A stretch of DNA of 64,000 nucleotides from CAVWUA01 sp963758025 (GTDB lineage Bacteria > Planctomycetota > Planctomycetia > Isosphaerales > Isosphaeraceae). The notes under the pieces are model-generated. The model was not told the origin of the DNA. It did not search any database and saw only the letters and a list, made by a program, of their open reading frames with translations. Positions 18,133 to 25,959 of this stretch are shown here, piece by piece. A program made the position numbers and the translations under genes. The stretch spans positions 62,001 to 126,000 of the forward strand of contig CAVWUA010000001.1 of the NCBI GenBank assembly GCA_963758025.1, given 5' to 3'. Numbering within the stretch: the stretch's first letter is position 1; the number at the start of each line of letters is the position of its first letter.

Positions 18133-19089
18133 ATGAAGATCATTCTGGCCAATCCCCGGGGGTTCTGTGCGGGGGTCAACATGGCCATCGAGAGCCTCGA
18201 ACGCGCGCTTGAGCTGTTCGGGGCCCCGCTCTACGTGTATCACGAGATCGTTCACAACAAGTATGTCGTCGAGCGGTTCAAGACGCGCGGCGTCGTGTTC
18301 GTCGAATCCATCGAGGAGGTCCCCGAAGGCGCCCCGCTGCTCTACAGCGCCCACGGTGTCTCGCCCCAGGTGCGCGAGGCCTCCCGTCAGCGCCGGCTCA
18401 AGGCGATCGACGCCACGTGTCCGCTCGTCACCAAGGTTCACCTGGAAGCGGTCAAGTACGCCCGGGAAGGCTACACCATCGTCCTGATCGGTCACGAAGG
18501 GCACGATGAGGTCATCGGCACGATGGGCGAGGCCCCCGAGCAGATGATCCTGGTCGAGACGGCCGAGGATGTCGAGCGGCTCGACACTAATCCGGAAAAA
18601 ATCGCTTATCTTACCCAGACCACCCTGAGCGTCGATGACGCCAACGTGGTGATCGCCGCCTTGCGGAAGAAGTTTCCGCAGATTGCCAATCCTCCCAAGG
18701 ACGACATCTGCTACGCCACGCAGAACCGCCAGGACGCCGTCCGGCAGCTCGCGACCCAGGTGGACCTGGTGCTGGTTCTGGGCAGCCAGAACAGTTCCAA
18801 CAGCCGCCGCCTTCAGGAGATCGCCCGGACGCTCGGCCCGCACGCTCACCTGATCGACGGGGTCGCCGAGATCCGTCCCGAGTGGTTCAACGAAGTCGAT
18901 TCCGTCCTGATCACCGCGGGCGCCAGTGCGCCTGAGGATGTCGTCCAGGAGTGCATTGAATATCTTCAGCGCGAGTATGACGCGGAGATCCAGGAGGAGT
19001 GGATCCGCGAGGAGAGCGTCCACTTCCCGCTTCCAAAGACGCTCCGCGAGCTGCTGCCGCAGGAATCCTCCGTCCAGCAGTCTTACTGA
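18133..19089 (+). CDS. ispH: 4-hydroxy-3-methylbut-2-enyl diphosphate reductase
   Basis: 318 residues from ATG 18133 (MKIILANPRGFCAG) with GGAGG upstream. An in-frame ATG at 18115 lies before the ribosome binding site. The three iron-sulfur cysteines appear in NPRGFCAGV, DATCPLVTK and KDDICYATQNRQ. Substrate-binding SAHGVS, GHEGHDEV and QNSSNSRRL motifs are also present. It is the last step of the non-mevalonate isoprenoid pathway, giving IPP and DMAPP. It is divergent from pyrR, and its 3' end faces an inverted-repeat element. Confidence 0.96.
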   Translation: MKIILANPRGFCAGVNMAIESLERALELFGAPLYVYHEIVHNKYVVERFKTRGVVFVESIEEVPEGAPLLYSAHGVSPQVREASRQRRLKAIDATCPLVTKVHLEAVKYAREGYTIVLIGHEGHDEVIGTMGEAPEQMILVETAEDVERLDTNPEKIAYLTQTTLSVDDANVVIAALRKKFPQIANPPKDDICYATQNRQDAVRQLATQVDLVLVLGSQNSSNSRRLQEIARTLGPHAHLIDGVAEIRPEWFNEVDSVLITAGASAPEDVVQECIEYLQREYDAEIQEEWIREESVHFPLPKTLRELLPQESSVQQSY

Positions 19090-19100
19090 CGGCCCCATGG

Positions 19101-19190
19101 CCAATGGCACATTCCAGCTTCCGATTCAGATTCGCGATTCCAGAAAGATCTTGCCTCATTGACGATCTGGAATCCGGAAGTTGCCATTGG
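19101..19190. repeat. Inverted-repeat element, copy 1 (90 bp)
   Basis: Ends are CCAATGGCACATTCC and, inverted, GGAAGTTGCCATTGG. Inside are GATTCCAG and CTGGAATC. The ends match those of the element at 21946-22155. It lies between the convergent genes ispH and the membrane protein, so its hairpin could also end transcription in both directions. The longer element has the same ends but a different middle. Confidence 0.6.
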
Positions 19191-19249
19191 CGAGGTGGTT
19201 GAGCGGAAGGAAGCCCGACCCGAGGGACCCGTGTCCGGTCGCTCCCGAA

Positions 19250-20045
19250 TCACGCCCAGGTGGATTCGTCGTGCTCGGATTCCGAACGGGAGCGCAGGAG
19301 GTCGTGCTCCCGTTCGCTTTGTTTCAGCTCGGCCACGAAGAGCCGGCATTGCCGGGAGGCCAGCAGGCAGAGGACCATGACCTGAAAGGTCGTGACCAGC
19401 AAGAGAATGGTCGACCCGATCATCATGATGATCAGCAGCAGAAACTGATTCATCCGGATCTGGGGACCGGGAACGACTGGGCCGAGCGGCCAATTGTTCC
19501 AGTTGGTCCGAAAGGTCAGGTCGATGATCCAGAGCAGCAAGCCAACGGCCGCCATGGACCAGACCGAGCGGGCGGACTCGGACGCATCGGTCTTGCCCAG
19601 ATGGGCCGACATATTGCAGGCGAGGCTCGCGATCAGGATCAGTTCGAGCCAGCCCATGCCCCGGCTCAACTGCGAGCGCAGCCACTCATGGCCGACCGAT
19701 CCGACGGCCAGCCCCATCTCCGGCGCGTGGTCCAGCGACCACTGAACCATGTCGAGCATGCAGAACAACAACAGGAGCCCCGCCAGGCGCTGCCAGGTCG
19801 CCACGGTCCAGCGGCCCCAGAGCAAATACGCGCCGATCAGACTCGTCCAGACAATCGGCGCACCAGATCAGCCAGCGCCAGAGGCTGCTCCCGCAGACTT
19901 GCCGCAACAGGTGATTGTCGGTGAAGTCCGCCGCCAGCCAGCACGCTCCATCCACGCAATACAGCATCAACGCCAGCGCGATCAGCCCGAAACCCACCTG
20001 GCAGAGCCGGTAACGGGGCTTCGGATCATCGTTTTCCATATCCAT
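19250..20045 (-). CDS. Polytopic membrane protein of unknown function, one frameshift
   Basis: About 264 residues when joined. Reading begins at ATG 20045 (MDMENDDPKPRYRLCQVG) and runs to LWRWLIW. The frame then shifts near 19860, and the protein continues APIVWTSLIGAYLLWGRWTV to a stop at 19250. Around five hydrophobic segments are visible, including GLIALALMLYCVDGACWLA, LAGLLLLFCMLDMVQ, LELILIASLACNM and an FLLLIIMMIGSTILLLVTTF stretch. The tail is charged (KQSEREHDLLRSRSESEH). I do not recognise the family. It stands alone, convergent with ispH. Confidence 0.65.
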
Positions 20046-20130
20046 GATGCGGTCGGACTCGCGAGAGCGTCGGTTTCAAGGAAAGACAAACGGCAAGGCC
20101 GGTCTGGCCCTTCTCCACCGATTATAAGGC

Positions 20131-20544
20131 TCACGAGGGATCATCGCCAACGTTCGATTCCCTCTCGTGAGTCCGGATCACCAGCGCGATCGTTCCCCAG
20201 ACCTCATCCTCCGAGACACCGGTGTATGGTTCGGCCTCCAGTTCGAGTAGATTCCGCGGTGGCAACGGCACCGGCAACGGGATCTCCAGCCGGGCGGGTT
20301 CCCGCGTCGAACCGCTCAGACGCTGGCCGTTGAGCCAGACCCGCTGTAATCCGGCGACCTGCTCCAGGCGCAGGACGAGGGATTCGCAACCCGGATCGAC
20401 GCGAGGCGAGCCGAATCGCCTCGCCAGCCGAACCGGTTCGCGGAGATCCTCCGGCCAGCAGGTCGGCAGGTCCACGCGCTGAGGTTCGCCGAGGCCAACA
20501 CGACCCTCCCAGCCGGCTCGGAGCCGGATCAGATGCTCGGCCAT
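20131..20544 (-). CDS. Hypothetical protein with a possible beta-sandwich carbohydrate-binding-like fold
   Basis: 137 residues. The pattern RVDLPTCWPEDLREPVRLARRFG, SLVLRLEQVAGLQRVWLNGQ and RNLLELEAEP resembles the jelly-roll domain that precedes glycoside hydrolase family 2 catalytic domains, where VWLNG is a common turn. No catalytic domain follows, so it may be a small standalone sandwich protein. This assignment is weak. Codon use fits the neighbourhood. It lies divergently from fabH with about 350 bases between starts. Confidence 0.5.
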   Translation of the reverse strand: MAEHLIRLRAGWEGRVGLGEPQRVDLPTCWPEDLREPVRLARRFGSPRVDPGCESLVLRLEQVAGLQRVWLNGQRLSGSTREPARLEIPLPVPLPPRNLLELEAEPYTGVSEDEVWGTIALVIRTHERESNVGDDPS

Positions 20545-20898
20545 CGCATGCGGGTCCTCTCGGAGGCAATGTGCGCCGCGGCGTTTCGTCGTGGCATATT
20601 GGTATAGTCAGATCGGCCCGAAGGGGTTATAGTCGCTCCGATTCTACGCGTTTCGGGGATGATGGAAACCCCTACGCGTCCCTTCGGGTTTGAGCAGGAA
20701 ATCGGGCCTGCCAGGCCCGGACTCCCTACCGGTACTTCCCTGTCTCGCAACACGCTCGGTCGGGATTCGTCGAACCACTCGAACGGAATCGAGCCCCGGG
20801 GAAACGGATCAGGCGGCCAGGAATCCGCGTCGCCACAAATGGCCACGAACCCGGCTGAATTGTCTCGCTCTCACTCCCGGATCGCCGTGCAAGTGCCC

Positions 20899-21918
20899 AT
20901 GAGCAACGGCCAATTTCTTGTCGATCCGCCGATCCACACCCTCACCGGCGTGCAGATTGTGGGAACCGGCAGCTACGTCCCCGAACAGGTCGTCACCAAT
21001 GACGATCTGCGCGTCTCGCACGGGTTTGACCCCGAGTGGATCGTCAACCGCACGGGCATTCAGGAGCGACGCTTCGCGCCGCCGCACCAGGCGACGAGCG
21101 ACCTCTGCGCCCACGCCGCCGCGCGCTGCCTGAAAGCCGCGGGATGCCGGCCTTCGGACGTGGACCTGCTGATCATCGGCACGATGACGCCCGACATGTG
21201 TTTCCCCTCGACGGCCTGTCTCGTGCAGGACCGCCTGAAACTCTCCTGCCCGGCCTTCGACCTTCAGGCCGCCTGCGCGGGGTTCACCTACGCGCTGATC
21301 ACCGCCTCGCAGTTCGTCGCGGCGGGAACCAGCAAACGGGCCCTGGTCATCGGCGGCGACTGCAACAGCCGCGTGATCAATCCGGGAGATCAGAAGAGCT
21401 TCCCGCTGTTCGGCGACGGCGCCGGCGCGGTGCTCCTGACCCCTGGCGACTCCGATCAGGGGATGCTCGCCTACCAACTCGGCGCGGACGGTTCCGGTGG
21501 CGATTTGCTGAACCGTCCGGCCTGCGGCAGCCGGATGCCTCCCTCGCCCGAGGCGCTGGCCGAAGGGCTCCACTACCTGACGATGGACGGCCGCGCCGTC
21601 TTCAAGTGGGCGGTGCGGACCCTGACCGACTCGACCCTGGCCGTGCTCGAACGGGCGGGCCACACGGTTGCCGAGGTCCGCTGGTTCATCCCGCACCAGG
21701 CCAACATCCGGATCATTCACGCCGCCAGCGACGTGCTCGGGTTCACCCGCGATGCCGTCTTCAAGAACCTCGATCGCTACGGCAACACCTCCGGCGGCTC
21801 GATCCCGATCGCCCTCGACGAGGTCATCCGGGAAGGCTCCGTCCGCCGGGGCGACCTGATCCTGACCTCCGGCTTCGGCGCGGGCCTGACCTGGGGCACC
21901 GCGCTCTGGAAGTGGTGA
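20899..21918 (+). CDS. fabH: 3-oxoacyl-ACP synthase III (KAS III)
   Basis: 339 residues from ATG 20899. The catalytic triad of the FabH family is visible: Cys in LQAACAGFTYAL, His in IPHQANIRI, and Asn in YGNTSGGS. Other family features are GTGSYVPEQVVTN at the N-terminus and FGDGAGAVLL. It condenses acetyl-CoA with malonyl-ACP to start fatty acid chains. The frame is open back to 20659, with an 80-residue Ser/Asn/Gly-rich extension. I left it out because FabH normally starts close to the VGTGSY motif, but there is no clear ribosome binding site at 20899 and the start is uncertain. TATAGT hexamers at 20603 and 20628 may mark a promoter. Confidence 0.92.
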   Translation: MSNGQFLVDPPIHTLTGVQIVGTGSYVPEQVVTNDDLRVSHGFDPEWIVNRTGIQERRFAPPHQATSDLCAHAAARCLKAAGCRPSDVDLLIIGTMTPDMCFPSTACLVQDRLKLSCPAFDLQAACAGFTYALITASQFVAAGTSKRALVIGGDCNSRVINPGDQKSFPLFGDGAGAVLLTPGDSDQGMLAYQLGADGSGGDLLNRPACGSRMPPSPEALAEGLHYLTMDGRAVFKWAVRTLTDSTLAVLERAGHTVAEVRWFIPHQANIRIIHAASDVLGFTRDAVFKNLDRYGNTSGGSIPIALDEVIREGSVRRGDLILTSGFGAGLTWGTALWKW

Positions 21919-21945
21919 CGATCGCCGGGACGGACGGCCGCACGG

Positions 21946-22155
21946 CCAATGGCCCATTCGGTATTCCCGATCCTCGATTCCAGTAGGTGTTACGCGGTCG
22001 GCACAGATTCTCCTTCGTTGCCCGATTCCCACACGGGAGACATCTCGATTCGTTCCAATGGGGCAGCATTCAGCCAAGAACCCCGGGGGGCAACACGGCC
22101 GCTTCGGGGCGAATTGCTCGCCTTTTTGACGATCCGGAAGCCGAATGTGCCATTG
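21946..22155. repeat. Inverted-repeat element, copy 2 (210 bp)
   Basis: Left end CCAATGGCCCATTCGG (21946-21961). The inverted right end reads, on the other strand, CCAATGGCACATTCGG, and similarity continues inward (TATTCCCGATC against CTTCCGGATC). The ends match copy 1 at 19101-19190. There is no coding capacity of the transposase kind, so a MITE-like element is the best description. It lies between fabH and the retron RNA. Confidence 0.6.
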
Positions 22156-22250
22156 GTTATGCGGAAGTTAATAAGACCAGGCTCGCGGCTATCAAGGCAG
22201 GATCTCTCCCTTTCATGTTTCTCCAATCCGACACATTTTGTGGTCACCCC

Positions 22251-22279
22251 TTGCGTGGCCCCGACGGCTCTTGTAGAAA
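22251..22279 (+). promoter_or_regulatory. Possible promoter of the retron RNA and operon
   Basis: TTGCGT (22251-22256) and TAGAAA (22274-22279) are 17 bases apart. A start near 22286 would give a transcript entering the msr about 20 bases later. Both boxes are imperfect. Confidence 0.35.
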
Positions 22280-22306
22280 CAGAACGCTTGCTCCATTCGG
22301 GGGCAT

Positions 22307-22556
22307 TTTCTGGGAGAAACAGGTCTAGCTGGTGCTCTGCACCAGGGCGGCGTTGCGCCGTCCGAGCGGTCTTGCTGGTCATTCGGCACAACGAAGGCTG
22401 TTTCAGGCTCGCTGATCGGGGGATAGGTCCCCCGCCACCGGGCGGGCCTGGAGCAACCTCGCCGGTCGAGGTTCCGCCCGGTGGCGGGGGACCTATCCCC
22501 CGGCGAGCCAGAGAGCCTTCGATGTCCCAGGTCTTGTGGTAGATCTCTCCCAGAAA
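22307..22556 (+). ncRNA. Candidate retron msr-msd RNA
   Basis: Retron RNA is the template and primer for msDNA made by its reverse transcriptase. All expected parts occur in order on the plus strand. The a1 arm TTTCTGGGAGA (22307-22317) and a2 arm TCTCCCAGAAA (22546-22556) are perfectly complementary over 11 bases. A TAGC motif with the putative branch guanosine at 22328 is followed by a hairpin with stem CTGGTGC/GCACCAG (22329-22345). A second hairpin has stem CGGCG/CGCCG (22348-22360). A long msd-like hairpin lies at 22392-22521, with paired blocks of 8, 7 and 28 bases and an apical stem AACCTCG/CGAGGTT. The 28-base block is perfect (22418-22445 with 22474-22501). It lies upstream of a retron-type operon in the same orientation. 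The alternative is a dispersed hairpin repeat, but the a1/a2 arms and TAGC speak against that. Confidence 0.78.
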
Positions 22557-22566
22557 CGCGGTTGGC

Positions 22567-22597
22567 GGGCTGTCTGGAAGGTCCTTCCGGGCAGCCC
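22567..22597 (+). promoter_or_regulatory. Stable hairpin between the retron RNA and the first accessory gene
   Basis: GGGCTGTCTGGAAGG and CCTTCCGGGCAGCCC pair over 15 positions with two G-U pairs in RNA. No U-run follows, so a rho-independent terminator is doubtful. It could protect or separate the RNA from the 53-base downstream leader of the protein operon. Confidence 0.4.
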
Positions 22598-22650
22598 GTC
22601 ATCGTCCGCGTTCGGCCTGCCGCATGGGGAGACTTTGAGGCCATGCCGCC

Positions 22651-25600
22651 ATGACGATCCGCCTGCGTCTGGACGACCTGCGACGTGCCTGGGAGGCGCG
22701 CGACCCGGAACTGGTCCGTCTCGTCCTGATCCTGGCCGAGCAGGAGCAGGATGTCGAGGTTCGGCAAGGACGGGTTCGACGGGTTGTCATGACCGGGAAC
22801 CTCCCGGAGGGACCCGAAGGAACCCCCGTTCGTGCCGGAGCACCGACGCTCGACGACTTCTTCCAGGAGATGCGTTCCCCCGCCTTCCGGCGCAAGCCGC
22901 TCGAGGTCCAGGCCCTCGAACGCGTCGAGCGGATCAAGGCCCTGGAGTCCCCCGACGCCGAGGTTCCCCTGCCCGACCGCTTGCGGCTACACGAGATCCT
23001 GCAAGGGCTTTGGGAGGAGGACACGCCGTTCTCCCGGTCGTGCCTGCTGGAAATCATCGCGCGAATCCACCTGACCTATGGCCCCTGGCGGGCCTTGAAG
23101 AGGATCTTCAAGGAGGCCGAGGCGCGGGGCGATACCGAGATCTTCGCCGCTCTGGCGGCCCGGTTCGACAGCGCCTACGCTAGCAGCGATCATCGGGTCA
23201 GTTCGGAGACCCTGGCTTACCTCCGCCGACGTGCCTGGCGGCGGCTGCGACGCACGGCAATCACCCTGCCCGCCTGCTATGCCGACGCTGCGGCCGAGGT
23301 CCTGGCGCAGTATCCGAACGACACCGACTGGCCGAACACCTGGATTAGCAATCACATCTTCTTCCACGAAACCAAACAGTACGACCGATCCCGGTTCCAT
23401 CTCGATTACAACCTGAGATACGGGGGGAACCTGCTGAAACACCGGGCCTTCGCGGAACTCTGGCGCCGCAGCCCGCGTCCGCTGTTCGGCCTGCTGGAAC
23501 GTGCCCGTAGCGACCGCGTGCGTCAGTTCGCCGCCGAGTCGCTCAAAACCGATTTCCGCGCATCGCTCCGCGAGGTCGAGCCGGAGTGGGTCGTCCGCCT
23601 GATCGGCGTGCGGAGCGAGGCGATCGACGACTTCGTCGTCTGGATTCTGAACAACGTCCCCCGGTTCGAGCAGGCGGCCTTCCGGTCGCTCGGTCTGCAC
23701 GATGCCGTGCTCTTGCTGTTCGACTCCGCGTCCGCCGACGCCCGCGCCTACGCCGCGCGGTACGCCCGGACCCACGCCCGCGACCTGCCCGTCGAGGAGC
23801 TGATCCACCTGGTGGATAACGGTCATCCCGACGTGCGGACGCTCGCCCTGGACCTGCTCCAGGAGCGCGACCCTCGCAAGGAGGTCGGACTGGACGCCTG
23901 GGGCCAGTTGCTTGAAACGATTCACGGACACGAGCTGGCCGGAAAGATCCTCCGTAAGCATTACGGGCCGCGGGAGTTAACGCCGTCGTGGTTTAAAGAT
24001 CGCCTCTTCTCCGGTTCTCTGAACGCCTTCTTTTTCGTTCAGAAAGCGCTGCCGGACGTCCACCCGCCCGCGAAACTCGGCCCGGACTATTTCCGCGACC
24101 TGATCGAGACGCTGGAGACCTCCGAAAGCCGTCCGGAAACCCAGGTCCCGATCGTCGAATTCGCACTCAAGGAACTGAGCCGATTCGACCTCAACGCGCT
24201 CGACCCGGATTTCCTCCGCCGGCTGATCCTGTTCCCGCTCACCCGGAATCGCGCGTGCGACTGGATCGATGAAGGGCGGCTCAAGGCCCCGACACTCCCG
24301 CTCGACTTCTGGAAAAGCCTGGCCTATCACCCCGCCTGGGACAGTGATCCGTGGCTTGCTCTCTTGCGGCAAGGTGATCGGGCCTGGGCTCGCGAGTTAT
24401 CCTTCGACGAGTCGTTGGCCGACCGCGTGCTCGGCTGGCTGCGCGACGTGCGGCGGTTCACGCCGGGCGATCTCGGCTTCGACTGGCTCTTGCAGATGGT
24501 CCGCCGGAGCGAGCCGCGTTACCACGACTTCGCCGTCGATGTCATGATCCGGGGGTTCGTGCCGGCCGACTTCGCTCCGAAGGAGGAATCAACATCAACG
24601 GCAGCGGAACCCTCGGCGGCCGAGGTCGATCTTGGCGGTGCCTCGTTCCTGTTCACCGGAAAACTCGCGACGATGCAGCGCAAAGGGGCCGAGGAGAAGG
24701 TGCGGCAGGCCAAGGGGGCCGTCGCGTCGTCGGTCAACAGCAAGCTGCATTATCTGGTCATCGGGGATGAAGGATCGTCCCTCTACGGCCACGGCAAGAA
24801 GGGAGCCAAACAACTCAAGGCTGAGGAGGTCAACGCCGAAGGGGGCAACATCAAGATCATCTCCGAGACGGCGTTCCTCCAGATGCTCTCCGGCACGCGA
24901 AGGGAAGTCTCGCAGGATGCCACGCTCACCGGATGCGAGCGGCTCTGGCAGATGGCGATCGCGCCCGGCGCGGCGGACCTGCCGCTGGCCCGGTTCGCGA
25001 TCAGGTATCTGCGCCGGCACCATCCCGACATCGCCCTGGCCGAGACCGACCGCCCGGTAGACCCGGGGGCGGAGGTGCCGCCCGAGTTCCTGATCTTCGA
25101 ACGCGTCCGGCCCCTGTTCGCCGAGAGCCGAAAACCGCTACGTGACTTCGCCCTGGAAATCGCTCGGTGGGAGTTCGCCCGCTGGTCGCCGTCGATCACC
25201 GACATCCTCGCCCTGGCGGAATTGCCGTACAGCGACGTGAGGCAGTTCGTCGCCCAGGCCCTTCTGGCCGACGACGCGCCGGAGCACCGCCGCTACCGGA
25301 TAAATCCCGAGGTCTTGACCCCCAGCGCCGTGTACCGCTTCTGCGAGTCGGCCGACGAGTCCACCCGCGCGCTCGGCATGGCTCTGATCGAGCGATCACC
25401 GACATTGCGGGTCCCCGAGGAGATGTTCCGCCTGACGGAAAGCCCGGATCGCAAGGTGCGTGCGCTGGTCATCCGAAGCCTCTGGTCACTCTATCGGGAT
25501 CGCGGCATCACCGACGGCTGGACCCCCTACATCCCGCCGCAAACGACCGTCGGCGCCGCCGCGAGGAAAGCGGCGGCCACGGCCACGGTCTCGCGCGGTA

Positions 25601-25959
25601 CCGGCCCGCCGCCTCGTCCCGAACGTCCACCCGCCGAGCGCCGGGACCTTGTCTGGTTCCTCCGCCGCATCCTCTTCGAGATCCCGCCGGCTCGCCTGGA
25701 GGCGTCGAAGACCGAGGCTCGCGAGGTCGCCGAACGGCTCAAGCCGCTTCCCGCCCGCAAGGCCAAGCTGGCGCTCATCGAGACCCTGCGCGACCTGGCG
25801 ATCGAGGATGCCGACTTCGCCCGGATGATCCAGCCCCTCTTGCGTGAGTTCCTGATCTCCCGGGGCAAGAGCGAACACGCGGCCTGCCTCGTCGCCCTGA
25901 CGCGAATCGAGCATGTTCACCCCTCGCTTCGGCGCACTGGTGCGGAGGTCGCCTCGTGA
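22651..25959 (+). CDS. BRCT-containing HEAT/ARM-like protein of the retron operon
   Basis: 1,102 residues in one intact frame. Most of the protein is helical with HEAT/ARM-like character: repeated amphipathic helices such as WVVRLIGVRSEAIDDFVVWI, and DLPVEELIHLVDNGHPDVRTL. A BRCT domain sits at about residues 660-750: GGASFLFTGKLATM, KVRQAKGAVASSVNSKLHYL, and the GNIKIISETAFLQML end. BRCT domains bind phosphoproteins or DNA ends and are typical of NAD-dependent ligases and PARP-like proteins. No nuclease or NADase motif is obvious. The stop overlaps the next start by GTGA. Inference: a scaffold or sensing subunit of the retron system. Published type XIII retrons, as I recall, carry an ARM-repeat protein, and this or the next gene would fill that place. 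Confidence 0.75.
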   Translation: MTIRLRLDDLRRAWEARDPELVRLVLILAEQEQDVEVRQGRVRRVVMTGNLPEGPEGTPVRAGAPTLDDFFQEMRSPAFRRKPLEVQALERVERIKALESPDAEVPLPDRLRLHEILQGLWEEDTPFSRSCLLEIIARIHLTYGPWRALKRIFKEAEARGDTEIFAALAARFDSAYASSDHRVSSETLAYLRRRAWRRLRRTAITLPACYADAAAEVLAQYPNDTDWPNTWISNHIFFHETKQYDRSRFHLDYNLRYGGNLLKHRAFAELWRRSPRPLFGLLERARSDRVRQFAAESLKTDFRASLREVEPEWVVRLIGVRSEAIDDFVVWILNNVPRFEQAAFRSLGLHDAVLLLFDSASADARAYAARYARTHARDLPVEELIHLVDNGHPDVRTLALDLLQERDPRKEVGLDAWGQLLETIHGHELAGKILRKHYGPRELTPSWFKDRLFSGSLNAFFFVQKALPDVHPPAKLGPDYFRDLIETLETSESRPETQVPIVEFALKELSRFDLNALDPDFLRRLILFPLTRNRACDWIDEGRLKAPTLPLDFWKSLAYHPAWDSDPWLALLRQGDRAWARELSFDESLADRVLGWLRDVRRFTPGDLGFDWLLQMVRRSEPRYHDFAVDVMIRGFVPADFAPKEESTSTAAEPSAAEVDLGGASFLFTGKLATMQRKGAEEKVRQAKGAVASSVNSKLHYLVIGDEGSSLYGHGKKGAKQLKAEEVNAEGGNIKIISETAFLQMLSGTRREVSQDATLTGCERLWQMAIAPGAADLPLARFAIRYLRRHHPDIALAETDRPVDPGAEVPPEFLIFERVRPLFAESRKPLRDFALEIARWEFARWSPSITDILALAELPYSDVRQFVAQALLADDAPEHRRYRINPEVLTPSAVYRFCESADESTRALGMALIERSPTLRVPEEMFRLTESPDRKVRALVIRSLWSLYRDRGITDGWTPYIPPQTTVGAAARKAAATATVSRGTGPPPRPERPPAERRDLVWFLRRILFEIPPARLEASKTEAREVAERLKPLPARKAKLALIETLRDLAIEDADFARMIQPLLREFLISRGKSEHAACLVALTRIEHVHPSLRRTGAEVAS

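Noticed and set aside
20659..20898. 80-residue N-terminal extension of FabH
   Set aside because: FabH normally starts close to VGTGSY, and the extension has weaker codon bias. I kept the later start but noted the doubt.
21990..22391. A 133-codon minus-strand frame over the repeat element and retron RNA
   Set aside because: It lies across an inverted repeat and the msr hairpins, and its composition matches no gene.
22418..22501. Plain rho-independent terminator or REP element for the long hairpin
   Set aside because: No U-run follows, and the flanking a1/a2 arms, TAGC and msr hairpins fit retron RNA better. A dispersed repeat cannot be excluded without a genome search.
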